The notes beneath the pieces are model-generated. The model was not told the origin of the DNA and did no database searches. It saw only the letters and a list, made by a program, of their open reading frames with translations. DNA of 64,000 nt from Sandaracinus sp964481145 (lineage in GTDB: Bacteria; Myxococcota_A; Polyangia; Polyangiales; Sandaracinaceae), in contig CAYZTA010000017.1 in NCBI GenBank assembly GCA_964481145.1, positions 30,338-94,337 of the forward strand. The letters run 5' to 3'. Numbering within the stretch: position 1 is the first letter of the stretch; the number at the start of each line of letters is the position of its first letter. The translations under genes and the position numbers were made by a program. Positions 17,275 to 25,991 of this stretch are shown here, in pieces.

Positions 17275-19143
17275 TCAAAGACTCGGCCGGTCAGGAAGCG
17301 ATTCCAACATGCGCTGGATCTCGCCCAGCGAACGCAACGCTTCTTGCGGCGAGGAGCCATCGTCCATCTCCTGCCCTGCACTCCCCTGACCACGCATCAA
17401 GCCTTGCATCAGCCCTGGCAACATGTGCTGCATCGCGGCCCGGGTCGCAGGGTCTCCGAACGCCGCGCGCAGCTCGGACGGAAGCATCGCCTCGAAAGAA
17501 GAGCTCCCATCCACGCCGAGGTCTTCGTCTCCGTGGCGCGCATCGAGCCAGCGCCGCGCGAGCGCACGTACCCGCGCCGCGCGCCTCCCCGTCGCGAGCG
17601 ACGCGATAGGGCCTCGTGAAGGCGCCATTCGAAAAGACCACTGCTGAACATAAGCGCGGAGCCCACGAAAGAATGCGTCATCCCCGAGCTCGGTGCGGAG
17701 CGCTTCGTAGAGAAAGGGCCCCTTGCCGTAGACGAGGCCAGCGTAGGCGATCGGTGGTGTAAAGGCGCTGGCAGGACGCGCGACCGCGGCATCCGGCAAA
17801 CCCATCATCCGCATCATTCGATAATTGATCGCCACCTGACGATCTCCCTCGAGCTGCGCGCGCTCCGCGCCATAGCGATTCTGGACCCAATGCATCGCGC
17901 TCCATTGCGCGAGCGACTCATCGACCCACGGATGCGCACGCGCATCGCTTCCCACGAGGCCATACCACCACTGATGCGCGACTTCGTGTGCAGTCACGAA
18001 TTCGAGCATCGCCTCCTGCACATCGCTCGAGACGAGCCCACCGAGCGACGCAGGCCGATAAAACATGCTGGCAATGGTGACGAGCGAGCTAAACTCCACG
18101 CCCCCTGCGCCCCCCACCAAGGGCGCGGAAACGACATCGAGCTCCGTATAAGGATACGGACCAAAACTCCTCTCAAAGAGCTCGAGCGCACTCCGTGCGA
18201 CCTCCAACACCCGACGGCCTGCTGCCCGCTCGGTTGGGAGATAAAAGGAGCGCACCATCACCCCGCTCGCACTCGCACGTGAGATGCTCTCGAACGCACG
18301 ACTCATCAAAAGTGAAAAGTCGCGGATCATCCCAGCATGCAACGTGACTTCGCGCTGTGCAGATCCTCCTCGAGGATCGCGCACCGCGGAGTGAACCTCG
18401 ACACCACTCGACGCGAGCTGCACGTCTGCGGGAATCGTGACACGCGCACGAACATGAGAGATCACGTGGGAGCCGAGATCGCCCCCGCTGCTTTGCTCTT
18501 CCCATGCGCCATCCTGACGCGGAGCCAACACGGCGTAAAAATGCGCGAGACTCCCGATGCCATCGCCATACGCGACCGCGCCGTAATCGCTCGTCGCCGT
18601 CGACCGAGCGCCCATCATCTGCGTGAGGCTCTCCATCCCTTGCGCACCCAGCGTGGTTTGCGACGGATCGATCATTCGCGCGCTCCCGAGGAGATCGAGC
18701 TGAATGCGCAAGCGCGCTCCTGGCGCGAGCGGACGTGCGGGACGCACACGAATGGCCGTGGGACTGATCGCCGTGATCGTGCAGACGATGCCATCGAGAC
18801 ATCGCCCATCACTCATCGACACCGCATCGTGGGGCGGCGCTTCGTTGGCATAGATGCGAAGCACGAGCTCAGGCCAAGCGGCGCGCTCCGAGTTCGTCAC
18901 GTAGATGGTCTCGCGCAGCTCGAAGCTTTGGAGCTCATGCCCGACCGACATCTCCAAATCGTAAAGCGTCACGTCCTCGAGCCGCTGCCCCGTGAGGTCA
19001 CCATGTTGGTCAGAGCGAATGTGCGTAAGCAAAGGCGCCGCGTCATACCAAGAAGAGGTGTCCTCTTGAGCGCATGCCGGCGATGGCAATGAACCCAAGG
19101 CGGAGATGACGACCCAAGCGGAGAGCAACGCGAGATGACGCAT
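17275..19143 (-). CDS. M1-family metallopeptidase, secreted
   Basis: A 622-residue exported zinc aminopeptidase-like protein. A signal peptide (cleavage near ACAQ, residue 24-26) is followed by a beta-rich N-terminal domain. The catalytic site is HEVAHQWW (His386, Glu387, His390) with the third ligand Glu409 in VDESLAQW, the HExxH-x18-E spacing of family M1. A GAGGVEF block (Glu350) stands where GxMEN is found in classical aminopeptidases, so exopeptidase specificity is uncertain. The C-terminal 120 residues are helical and Met/Gln-rich. Divergent from the M19 peptidase gene. Confidence 0.88.
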   Translation of the reverse strand: MRHLALLSAWVVISALGSLPSPACAQEDTSSWYDAAPLLTHIRSDQHGDLTGQRLEDVTLYDLEMSVGHELQSFELRETIYVTNSERAAWPELVLRIYANEAPPHDAVSMSDGRCLDGIVCTITAISPTAIRVRPARPLAPGARLRIQLDLLGSARMIDPSQTTLGAQGMESLTQMMGARSTATSDYGAVAYGDGIGSLAHFYAVLAPRQDGAWEEQSSGGDLGSHVISHVRARVTIPADVQLASSGVEVHSAVRDPRGGSAQREVTLHAGMIRDFSLLMSRAFESISRASASGVMVRSFYLPTERAAGRRVLEVARSALELFERSFGPYPYTELDVVSAPLVGGAGGVEFSSLVTIASMFYRPASLGGLVSSDVQEAMLEFVTAHEVAHQWWYGLVGSDARAHPWVDESLAQWSAMHWVQNRYGAERAQLEGDRQVAINYRMMRMMGLPDAAVARPASAFTPPIAYAGLVYGKGPFLYEALRTELGDDAFFRGLRAYVQQWSFRMAPSRGPIASLATGRRAARVRALARRWLDARHGDEDLGVDGSSSFEAMLPSELRAAFGDPATRAAMQHMLPGLMQGLMRGQGSAGQEMDDGSSPQEALRSLGEIQRMLESLPDRPSL

Positions 19144-19218
19144 GGCTTTGGATGCTGGCGCAAAATGATGACTCGCGCATCCAGGCGATTTTATTTATAC
19201 CCGAGCCCTCACCCATCG

Positions 19219-20442
19219 ATGCATCTCGTTCTGCAGATCATTCCATGTTTGTTTCTACTCGCGGCTTGCGCGTCGAGCCGAGATCCAGTCGCTGCCTCGG
19301 GCGAAGAATCTCGAACCGAAGAAACACCTCGAATCGAAGTCGCAGAAGAGACGAGCGCCCGCCTGATCGCGATCGACACGCACGCCGATACGACGCAGCG
19401 CATGCTCGACACCCGAGACAACCTCACGATGCGATTGCCCGACGGACATCTCGATCTGCCGCGCATGCGCGAAGGCGGTTTGTCTGGCGTATTTCTATCG
19501 ATTTGGGTCGACCCACGTCGATATCCGGGCGAGGAAGGCTGGGCTCGCACCCAGGCGCTCATCGGCGCCATACGCGAGTTCGTCACCGCACATCCGGACG
19601 AAGTCGTGCTGGCAAACACTGCGGGCGACGTGCGCGCCGCACACGCAGCGAATCGAATCGCATTTCTCATGGGACTCGAAGGTGCTCACGGCCTGGGTGA
19701 TGCGGACGACGAGACGCTCCTCTCACGTCTCGCGCAGATTCACGTCGAGGGCGTTCGATACATGACCCTCACGTGGACGAACGACAACCGCTTTGGCCAC
19801 GCTTCCACCGGAGGACATCCGAGTCGAGGACTCACGCGACTCGGACGGCGCCTCGTGGGCGAGATGAATCGACTCGGCATGATCGTCGACGTCAGTCACG
19901 TGAGCGACCGAACTGCGCACGACGCACTCGACATCAGCACGCGCCCCCTCCTCGCATCCCATTCGGCCGTGCGCGCGCTCGGCGCGCATCCAAGAAACAT
20001 CTCCGATGAGTTGATCGAGCGCATCGCCGAACGAGGCGGCGCGGTGTGCGTCAACTACTACGCACACTTTCTCGACCCCAACTATGGCGCGGCTCGGCGC
20101 GCGCTCGAGCGCGAACATCGCGCGGCGTTCGCGCATCTGCGCGGCCGCTCATGGCAGACCGCCTCCGAACGGAATGCAATCGCCGCACGCATCGATCCCA
20201 CGCTACGCCCTCCCGAGCTTCGCGTGCTCGCAGACCACATCGCGCATGTCGTCCACGTCGGCGGTCCCTCCGCAGCATGCTTGGGCTCGGATTTCGATGG
20301 GGTTTCCGAACTCCCCGAAGGAATGCGTGATGTGACCGACCTCCCACGACTCTTCGAAGAGCTCACCCGCCGCGAGCTCCCCGTGGCGATGATCGCAGGC
20401 GAAAATGTTCTGCGGGTGCTTGCGGCACAAGCAACGGAATGA
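19219..20442 (+). CDS. M19-family (renal dipeptidase-like) lipoprotein
   Basis: A 407-residue metallohydrolase. A lipoprotein signal peptide with lipobox LLAAC (about residue 17) anchors it. The membrane dipeptidase family motifs are present: DTHADTT near the N-terminus (His and Asp ligands), MGLEGAHGLG with the bridging Glu, DVSHVSD and LASHSAVRAL with His ligands, and LGSDFDGV near the C-terminus. It should cleave dipeptides in the envelope. The start at ATG 19219 precedes the signal peptide; the frame is open to 19135, which would add an unlikely 28 residues. It is divergent from the M1 peptidase, making a pair of exported peptidases around one 75-base intergenic region. Confidence 0.88.
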   Translation: MHLVLQIIPCLFLLAACASSRDPVAASGEESRTEETPRIEVAEETSARLIAIDTHADTTQRMLDTRDNLTMRLPDGHLDLPRMREGGLSGVFLSIWVDPRRYPGEEGWARTQALIGAIREFVTAHPDEVVLANTAGDVRAAHAANRIAFLMGLEGAHGLGDADDETLLSRLAQIHVEGVRYMTLTWTNDNRFGHASTGGHPSRGLTRLGRRLVGEMNRLGMIVDVSHVSDRTAHDALDISTRPLLASHSAVRALGAHPRNISDELIERIAERGGAVCVNYYAHFLDPNYGAARRALEREHRAAFAHLRGRSWQTASERNAIAARIDPTLRPPELRVLADHIAHVVHVGGPSAACLGSDFDGVSELPEGMRDVTDLPRLFEELTRRELPVAMIAGENVLRVLAAQATE

Positions 20443-20530
20443 TCCGCGTTGGCAAGCTCTTTTCTTCTTTCTTCTCTTCTGGAATGGGTCCGAGGTAGAA
20501 TCGCCTCCTTGCCTGGAAGAGGAACTACGC

Positions 20531-20794
20531 ATGGCGCTCATCGAAACTGAAGAGGCTGCTCGTCGTCTCGCGCGTGCAATCGCGAGTGATCTCTCGCTCT
20601 ACAACGAAGAAAAAATCGTTCAGGGCGTTCAGAAAGACAATCTCTTCGAGGCGATCGCCGAAGAAATCGAGGAAGGTCGCGCGCTCTTCAAGAGCCGAGT
20701 CGCTCCGGCACTCTACGCCAAAGGCTTTTATGATCGCGCGCTCATCGATATTCTCGTGCGCTCGAAGGGCCATGTGCAATCACCCATGTGGTGA
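20531..20794 (+). CDS. Small conserved-looking protein upstream of rluD
   Basis: An 87-residue acidic, helical protein that I do not recognise. It has no signal peptide or membrane segment. Sequence features are a repeated Glu/Ala/Leu pattern (ETEEAARRLARAIASDLSLY), EEIEEGRALFKSRVAP and a Pro-Met-Trp end. A strong GGAAGAGGAA ribosome binding site lies just before ATG 20531. The last seven bases overlap the start of the pseudouridine synthase, so the two are translationally coupled, and a role connected to RNA modification or ribosomes is possible but not shown. Confidence 0.75.
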   Translation: MALIETEEAARRLARAIASDLSLYNEEKIVQGVQKDNLFEAIAEEIEEGRALFKSRVAPALYAKGFYDRALIDILVRSKGHVQSPMW

Positions 20795-21729
20795 GCCAAG
20801 AACCCTTCGATCTCGAGATTCCGCCTGAACAGGCAGGGCAGCGCATCGATCGGGCGCTCGCGAATCTTTGCCCTGAACATTCGCGAGCGACCCTACAACG
20901 CTGGATCGAAGCAGGTCGCATCACATCGAACGGCGCTCCGCTCGCGGCAAAAACCCGCGCAAAAGCGGGCATGCACGTCCACGTCGAGCCGGATGTGCCC
21001 CCGCCTTCGAACGCAAGCCCGGAAAACATCCCACTCATCGTGCTCTTCGAAGACGAGCATCTGGCCGTCGTCGAAAAGCCAGCTGGGCTCGTGGTGCATC
21101 CTGCTCCGGGTCACCCGGAAGGAACCCTGGTCAACGCGCTCCTCTATCGGTTCGGAGGCGAACTCCTTTCGGAGAGCGACGCGCATCCGCGCCCCGGCAT
21201 CGTCCATCGACTCGACCGCGACACGAGCGGAGTGATGGTCGTCGCGCGCACCATTGTCGCGCGCGAAGGCTTGATGAAGCTCTTTGCCAAGCACGACATC
21301 GAGCGCGTCTATCTCGCAATCGTCACAGGTCTATTTCCGCCGCGCGCCGACTACGACACCCTGCACGGAAGGCATCCCGTGGATCGAAAGCGCTTCACCA
21401 CCTCGGTCACGCGCGGAAAACGCGCCGTGACCCACGTCGAACGCGTCGAGCTCCTGCACGGCACGACCCTCGTGCGCTGCCAACTCGAGCCCGGCCGCAC
21501 CCATCAGATTCGCGTCCATCTCGCCGAGCATGGCCATCCCCTCCTCGGCGATCTCGTCTACGGCCGCCCTCCGCGCGATCCGCGCGTTCGCACCGCTGCT
21601 GAAGGACTCAGCCGCCACGCTTTGCACGCAACGATCTTGGGCTTCGTGCATCCCGTCACAGGCGAGCAACTCCACTTCGAGACCCCGCTTCCCCCCGACA
21701 TGCAGCAAGCGCTCGACGCGCTTCGGTGA
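20788..21729 (+). CDS. rluD: RluA-family 23S rRNA pseudouridine synthase
   Basis: A 313-residue enzyme. An S4 RNA-binding domain lies at about residues 10-75 (QRIDRALANLCPEHSRATLQ). The RluA/RluD catalytic domain follows with the signature HRLDRDTSGVMVVA, where Asp143 is the catalytic residue, and RCQLEPGRTHQIRVHLAEHG. Length and the S4 domain match RluD, which modifies helix 69 of 23S rRNA, although RluC-type specificity cannot be excluded. The start is GTG 20788 or the adjacent GTG 20791; both overlap the upstream small gene. The intact reading frame contrasts with the gene remnants that follow directly. Confidence 0.9.
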   Translation: MVSQEPFDLEIPPEQAGQRIDRALANLCPEHSRATLQRWIEAGRITSNGAPLAAKTRAKAGMHVHVEPDVPPPSNASPENIPLIVLFEDEHLAVVEKPAGLVVHPAPGHPEGTLVNALLYRFGGELLSESDAHPRPGIVHRLDRDTSGVMVVARTIVAREGLMKLFAKHDIERVYLAIVTGLFPPRADYDTLHGRHPVDRKRFTTSVTRGKRAVTHVERVELLHGTTLVRCQLEPGRTHQIRVHLAEHGHPLLGDLVYGRPPRDPRVRTAAEGLSRHALHATILGFVHPVTGEQLHFETPLPPDMQQALDALR

Positions 21730-21736
21730 AGCACCA

Positions 21737-21886
21737 TCAGCGCGCCCCGGCCGCGAGCACCACCACCGAATAGCCCACGGCGATCGCGGCTTCTGGGTTT
21801 TCATAGGAGTGACGCTGATCACCTCGAAACGCGACCACGTCTCCTGCTTCGACGCTCCATCGTGAGTCACGAAACAGCCGCGCTGG
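21737..21886 (-). pseudogene. 3' remnant of a cupin-domain protein
   Basis: In the minus frame ending at 21737, about 49 codons read as the end of a cupin fold: SRWSVEAGDVVAFRGD, then QRHSYENPEAAIAVGYSVVV and a stop. The GD-x-x-F ... H-S-Y-x-N-P pattern is that of the second cupin motif in small cupins and HTH-cupin regulators. Upstream the frame meets a stop at 21887-21889, and no start codon or first cupin motif is present, so only the C-terminal end of a gene survives. It partly overlaps the queA remnant on the other strand. I made this call by translating the stretch by hand. Confidence 0.5.
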
Positions 21887-22230
21887 TCAATGACGCTCGG
21901 CGCCGAGGTCATCGCATCATTGCCGTCGGCACCTCGGTGGTGCGAGCGCTCGAGTCGTCGGTGAACGACGATGGCCAAGTGAGCGCTGGCGCATTCGAGA
22001 CGAGCCTTCGAATCAACGGCTCATCCACGCTCCACGTCGTGGACATCATTCTCACCGGAATGCATGCCCCCGGTGAATCTCATTACGACTTGCTCGAAGC
22101 ATTCGCGTCTCGATCGACCCTCGATCGACTCGCAAGCATCGCGGCCCAAGCTGGCTTTCTTTCGCACGAATTCGGCGATGTGATGTGGCTCGAACGCGCA
22201 CGGTCGAGCCTCACCCAGCCGCTCAGATAA
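21862..22230 (+). pseudogene. queA: C-terminal remnant of tRNA ribosyltransferase-isomerase
   Basis: The 122 codons match only the end of QueA (epoxyqueuosine step of queuosine synthesis): ALVNDARRRGHRIIAVGTSV followed by VRALES, then HVVDIILTGMHAPGESH and EFGDVMWLER, which correspond to the family blocks around IAVGTTSVRTLE, the xNFHLPxS loop and FGDAMLI. Full-length QueA has about 340-360 residues, so roughly the first two thirds are missing, including most of the substrate-binding core. A GTG at 21862 could start translation, but the product would not be active. The remnant follows rluD by about 130 bases and overlaps a cupin remnant, marking a deletion or rearrangement scar. Confidence 0.75.
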
Positions 22231-22263
22231 GTATGCAAGAGCCTTGAACGGCGTGATCGCTCA

Positions 22264-22686
22264 TCACCGAAGCTCGACCGGTAAGTCTTCCGGGCGCCCC
22301 AACACCACCACGAGACCGAGCTCGTTCGGACTGCCGTTCTCTCCAGGGAGGAATGCGAGCGCGGCGCGTCCGGATTGGAATGTGGTGTGTTCGCCGTCGA
22401 AGCTGAACGCCGGCGGGTGATTCTTGAAGCGCACGATCCAGAAGGTTCGCGTGGCTCTCACTCGCATCGGAGTTTCGCTGCCGCCCTCTGCCACTCCGGC
22501 TGCCACGAACCGAAGCGGGACTTCGTCTCCCTCCCGGAACTCGAACCAGACCGTGTCTTCCTGCTCGAGTCGCTCGAGGTCGGAGGCCGAGCTCATCACG
22601 TAGCGCACCTGCACGCGTGGACCCGACGCACACCCGAGCATCAGACTGAACAACCATAGATTCGCAATCACGACGATTCGTCTCAT
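22264..22686 (-). CDS. Small lipoprotein, unknown function
   Basis: A 140-residue predicted lipoprotein (lipobox LMLGC, Cys19). The mature part is beta-rich (TVWFEFREGDEVPLRFVAAG and TRTFWIVRFKNHPPAFSFDG) and may fold as a small beta sandwich. No catalytic motif is seen and I do not recognise the family. It stands alone between gene remnants on one side and an inverted-repeat-rich non-coding patch on the other. Confidence 0.6.
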   Translation of the reverse strand: MRRIVVIANLWLFSLMLGCASGPRVQVRYVMSSASDLERLEQEDTVWFEFREGDEVPLRFVAAGVAEGGSETPMRVRATRTFWIVRFKNHPPAFSFDGEHTTFQSGRAALAFLPGENGSPNELGLVVVLGRPEDLPVELR

Positions 22687-23226
22687 GGAATCCTATACAG
22701 CCGGCCATCATCGGCTCTTTGAGCTCCCAGCAAGATTTTTGTAAATATAGAGCTTCCGCTCCTTCCTTCACTGCGCGATCGACAGTGGCGAGCCCACACG
22801 TGACGGGAGCAGATCGACGAGATGCTCGACAAGACTGATTTCTCGGACGCGCTCCAGATCCAACACATCTTCGCCGTTGGCCTCGCCGCACGGAAAGCCC
22901 GAAGCGGGCGATAAGAAAATTCGCGCGCGAAGACGCCAAGCCGCCAAGAAGGGCGTCTTCTCCCTTGGCGGTCTTTGCGGCTTGGCGCGCGATTCTCTCC
23001 GCAGAAACGTGCGTTTTCTGCCTCGAGAGATGTGATCAATCTTCAGGCGGCTCATCTTCCCCGAGTCGGTCGCGTTCGGCACAGGATGCCAAGGTCATTC
23101 CTATCTCTCCGACGACATCGATTTCGATGTCGATTTGTTCGCGCTGGATGGTCCATCCGGAACGCTTCATTCTCCGTACGTGACGGGGCACAGTTCGTCG
23201 TCTCGGGCACGCAAGTGGGAGCGCGC
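22687..23226. other. 540-base region without a convincing gene
   Basis: No frame here has a plausible start, ribosome site and family-like sequence together. A short plus-strand frame ending at about 22914 reads EQIDEMLDKTDFSDALQIQH without a start, and a second frame up to about 23257 reads FGTGCQGHSYLSDDIDF, also without a start and running into the convergent gene. Both look like decayed 3' ends of genes, but I cannot name the families. The centre is filled by nested inverted repeats (separate entry). Confidence 0.5.
22929..23021. repeat. Nested inverted repeats (hairpin-forming patch)
   Basis: Three perfect dyads occur in under 100 bases. CGCCAAGCCGC (22934-22944) pairs with GCGGCTTGGCG (22977-22987). 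GAAGACGCC (22929-22937) pairs with GGCGTCTTC (22952-22960). GCAGAAA (23001-23007) pairs with TTTCTGC (23015-23021). The first two are alternative pairings of the same segment. The sequence resembles dispersed extragenic palindromic elements built on CGCCAAG words. Confidence 0.6.
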
Positions 23227-24039
23227 TCAGGGGCTCACCCATCCGCGCGCTGAATAAAGCGTCCACGCAGCCTGCTCGGTGATCCAGTCGCGAAACGCCT
23301 CCACGCGATCGCGCGAGCTCGGCAATGTCCCGAGCGAATAGTTTCGCTCGGGGCAGCTCACGGCCACGACCTCGAGCCCCACATTGCGAAAGGTCGCGGC
23401 GGCTCGGCGCTCGTGAAAAGGTTGAGTGACCACGATGACACGGCGCAACCCGCGTTGCTCCATCAGCTCGGCCGTTGCGACCGCCTCGTCACGGGTGCTT
23501 GCGACCGGACCCACGATCGCGATCTCGACATCGATGTCGCCCGCGAGGATCCGCGCATCCTCCGTATCATCGGGGCGTGGCGGCGAAATGTCCGTCCGAA
23601 TGAGGAGCGGCGCATATCCGCTGCGCGCGAGTTCGAGCCCAGTCAGGAGGCGCATCACACCGTTGCTCGAGATGTGCCCATCGTCCGTCACATCCGAAGA
23701 GAGCACGACGATCGCATCGGCAAGGACAGGCTCTTCGTGAAGCGCCCACCCGCGAACGAAAGGACTTGCGAGATCCGTATACGCGACGAGCGCATATACG
23801 ATCGATACCGTCGCTGCGGTGAGCGGCACGATGACGCGGGCTCGCGTCGCGGAAATCACTCCCGAAAAGAGCGCCGCGATCCAAAAGAGCCACCCTTCGT
23901 CCAGACCAAGCAGCCGTTCGACACCAAGCGCTGTGACGAAACCCAAGCGCTCCGCCGCAACGAACGCAAGACTCCCCACGAGCGCGCCCAGCGCCGTATG
24001 GACGGCGCGTTTTCGATCTTCCGGGTTCGGCGGATTCAC
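23227..24039 (-). CDS. YdcF/SanA-like DUF218 membrane protein
   Basis: A 270-residue protein with two or three N-terminal hydrophobic segments (about residues 13-100, including LFWIAALFSGVIS and VPLTAATVSIVYALVAY) followed by a DUF218 domain: ADAIVVLSSDVTDDG, LTGLELARSGYAPLLI, VASTRDEAVATAEL and VIVVTQPFHERRAAATF, then VGLEVVAVSC. This matches the YdcF/SanA family, whose members act in envelope biogenesis and may bind nucleotides or SAM. Exact function unknown. It is divergent from the OmpA/TSP3 gene, with an ATCACGTGAT palindrome (24052-24061) between them. Confidence 0.8.
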   Translation of the reverse strand: MNPPNPEDRKRAVHTALGALVGSLAFVAAERLGFVTALGVERLLGLDEGWLFWIAALFSGVISATRARVIVPLTAATVSIVYALVAYTDLASPFVRGWALHEEPVLADAIVVLSSDVTDDGHISSNGVMRLLTGLELARSGYAPLLIRTDISPPRPDDTEDARILAGDIDVEIAIVGPVASTRDEAVATAELMEQRGLRRVIVVTQPFHERRAAATFRNVGLEVVAVSCPERNYSLGTLPSSRDRVEAFRDWITEQAAWTLYSARGWVSP

Positions 24040-24116
24040 GGCGAACTTCTTATCACGTGATCATGACCCATCGGTTCGCTCTTCCGCAGTCGAGCCCACC
24101 TCGATAGCATGGCCCC

Positions 24117-25808
24117 GTGAGTCGTTTCCTCTGCGCACATGTCGGGCTGATATTGACGTCGGTCCTCATAGGAACATTTGCGCTCATGCCAACGCCACTC
24201 GAGGCGCAATCGCTCCGCGCCTTCGATGTTCAGCTTTTTCTTCCTCCGGCCGCCGTTGGCTCGACATTCATCATCGATAGGCCCAGCGTCCCGCGCCACC
24301 TCAATGCCGTCTTTGGCGCCTCTGCGAGCTATGCAGCCGAGCCCTTCGTGCGCTTCGGTCCGAACGAACGACAGCCCATCGTATCGCACTATGCTCAAGG
24401 CGAAGTCCTCGCGGCACTCGGCCTCTTCGAATTCATCGAGCTCGGGCTTGCGCTGCCTGTTGCCGTGGGTGAAGTCGCCCAAGACGCGCTCGCAACCACC
24501 CTCTCCCGCTCGGTCGTGGGGGGACTGTCCGATCTCCGCCTCTCGATGAAAATCCCGCTCATTCGCGGCACATTCTCGCTCTCGGGCCGCCTTGTCGTGG
24601 GGCTGCCAACCGGAGATCAAGGGAGCTTCCTCGGCACGGGATATTGGACGACGCTGCCGGAGGTCGTCGCGGCATGGGACCTCGGTCCGGTGCGTCTCGC
24701 AGGAGAGCTCGGCTATCGATTCCGGCAACGGAGAGCAATCGGCGATTTCGAGCAAGACGATGAGATTCAAATCGCGCTCGGCGGTGAAATCCCGATCGTC
24801 GAACAGCTTTCGATCATCGCCGACACACAGCTCCGCGTGGGCGTAGGGGGGCGGACCCTGCGCGAAAACGAGATCCCGATGGACGCCAATGCCGGCGTCC
24901 GCCTCCACCTCGGCGACGGCATCACGCTCGAGGCGGGCGGAGGATTCGGCATCCTCGCTGGATATGGCGCACCACTCGGCCGAGGCTTCGTGACGTTCCG
25001 CTATGCCACCGAACGCGCCCCGTGCATCGGCGGTCCGGAGGATTTCGATGGCTTCGAAGACGGCGATTTCTGCGCCGACTTGGACAACGATGCAGACGGG
25101 ATCGAAGACGCCCTCGATGCTTGCCCGAACGACCCAGAAGACTTCGATGAGTTCGCGGACGACGATGGATGCCCCGACACCGACAACGACGCAGATGGCG
25201 TCCTCGACTCGAACGACACATGTCCGGTGCAGTCCGAAGACGTCGATTCTTTTCAAGACGAAGATGGATGTCCCGAACCGGACAACGACGAAGATGGCGT
25301 GCCCGACGGGAGCGATCAATGTCCGATGGAACCTGAAGACCTCGATCGCTTTCAGGATGAAGATGGATGTCCCGAGCCGGGGCCGAATGCCATCGCGGTC
25401 ACCGTCACCGATACACGCATTCTCATCTCCGAACGGATTTACTTCGAATTCGACACCGATACGATCCGCCCCGTGAGCATGCCCCTCCTCGATCAAGTCG
25501 CAGCCGTGATTCAGCAGCTCTCACCCGCCCTCCGTGTGCGCATCGAAGGACACTCCGACGATCACGGCAATCCGCAGTACAACACCGACCTCTCGTTTCG
25601 AAGGGCACGCGCCGTGGTCGAATATCTTTCAGGTCGGGGCGTCGCACGCGAACGCCTCGAATTCCGTGGTTACGGTTCGCAGCACCCCGTGGCCCCCAAC
25701 GACTCCCCCGAAGGTCGCGCACTCAACCGACGGGTCGAGTTCACCATCGTCCATCCAACGGACATCCAAGATTCGAATGAACCTCGCAGACGGCCGCGAA
25801 GACGATAG
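24117..25808 (+). CDS. OmpA-family protein with TSP3 calcium repeats
   Basis: A 563-residue outer-membrane protein. A signal peptide begins at GTG 24117 and ends near LEAQS (residue 28). Residues about 30-300 form a beta-barrel or beta-rich domain. Four thrombospondin type-3-like Asp-rich repeats follow (about 305-420; for example DNDADGVLDSNDTCP and FQDEDGCPEP), which bind Ca2+ and act as a stiff spacer. The C-terminus (about 425-555) is an OmpA/MotB peptidoglycan-binding domain: IYFEFDTDTIRP, VRIEGHSDDHG and GRALNRRVEF. It should tether the outer membrane to the cell wall. The stop codon is followed at once by a hairpin. Confidence 0.9.
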   Translation: MSRFLCAHVGLILTSVLIGTFALMPTPLEAQSLRAFDVQLFLPPAAVGSTFIIDRPSVPRHLNAVFGASASYAAEPFVRFGPNERQPIVSHYAQGEVLAALGLFEFIELGLALPVAVGEVAQDALATTLSRSVVGGLSDLRLSMKIPLIRGTFSLSGRLVVGLPTGDQGSFLGTGYWTTLPEVVAAWDLGPVRLAGELGYRFRQRRAIGDFEQDDEIQIALGGEIPIVEQLSIIADTQLRVGVGGRTLRENEIPMDANAGVRLHLGDGITLEAGGGFGILAGYGAPLGRGFVTFRYATERAPCIGGPEDFDGFEDGDFCADLDNDADGIEDALDACPNDPEDFDEFADDDGCPDTDNDADGVLDSNDTCPVQSEDVDSFQDEDGCPEPDNDEDGVPDGSDQCPMEPEDLDRFQDEDGCPEPGPNAIAVTVTDTRILISERIYFEFDTDTIRPVSMPLLDQVAAVIQQLSPALRVRIEGHSDDHGNPQYNTDLSFRRARAVVEYLSGRGVARERLEFRGYGSQHPVAPNDSPEGRALNRRVEFTIVHPTDIQDSNEPRRRPRRR

Positions 25809-25834
25809 CGCTTATCGAAGTCGTTCGATAAGCG
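25809..25834 (+). terminator. Perfect 10-bp hairpin after the OmpA gene
   Basis: CGCTTATCGA, a six-base loop (AGTCGT) and TCGATAAGCG form a perfect stem starting one base after the stop codon. A T-run is missing (the next bases are GCCGGGTATCC), so it may be a non-canonical terminator or an mRNA 3'-end stabiliser. Confidence 0.5.
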
Positions 25835-25991
25835 GCCGGGTATCCATCATCGGATCAGCGAGAGCGCCGATGCGCCCCGCGATCGAGGCGCTGGCGAGAG
25901 AATACCGTAAGTATTTGAGCGAGGACCCGGAGAGCGCGGGGATGCAGCGGCGTTCGAGCCAGGGGATGGATACCCAGGCCCTCAGCGAGGT

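Noticed and set aside
22768..23082. Minus-strand frame in the inverted-repeat patch
   Set aside because: The translation is dominated by the repeat (KPQRPPREKTPFLAAW type), which is a known kind of spurious frame; no start context.
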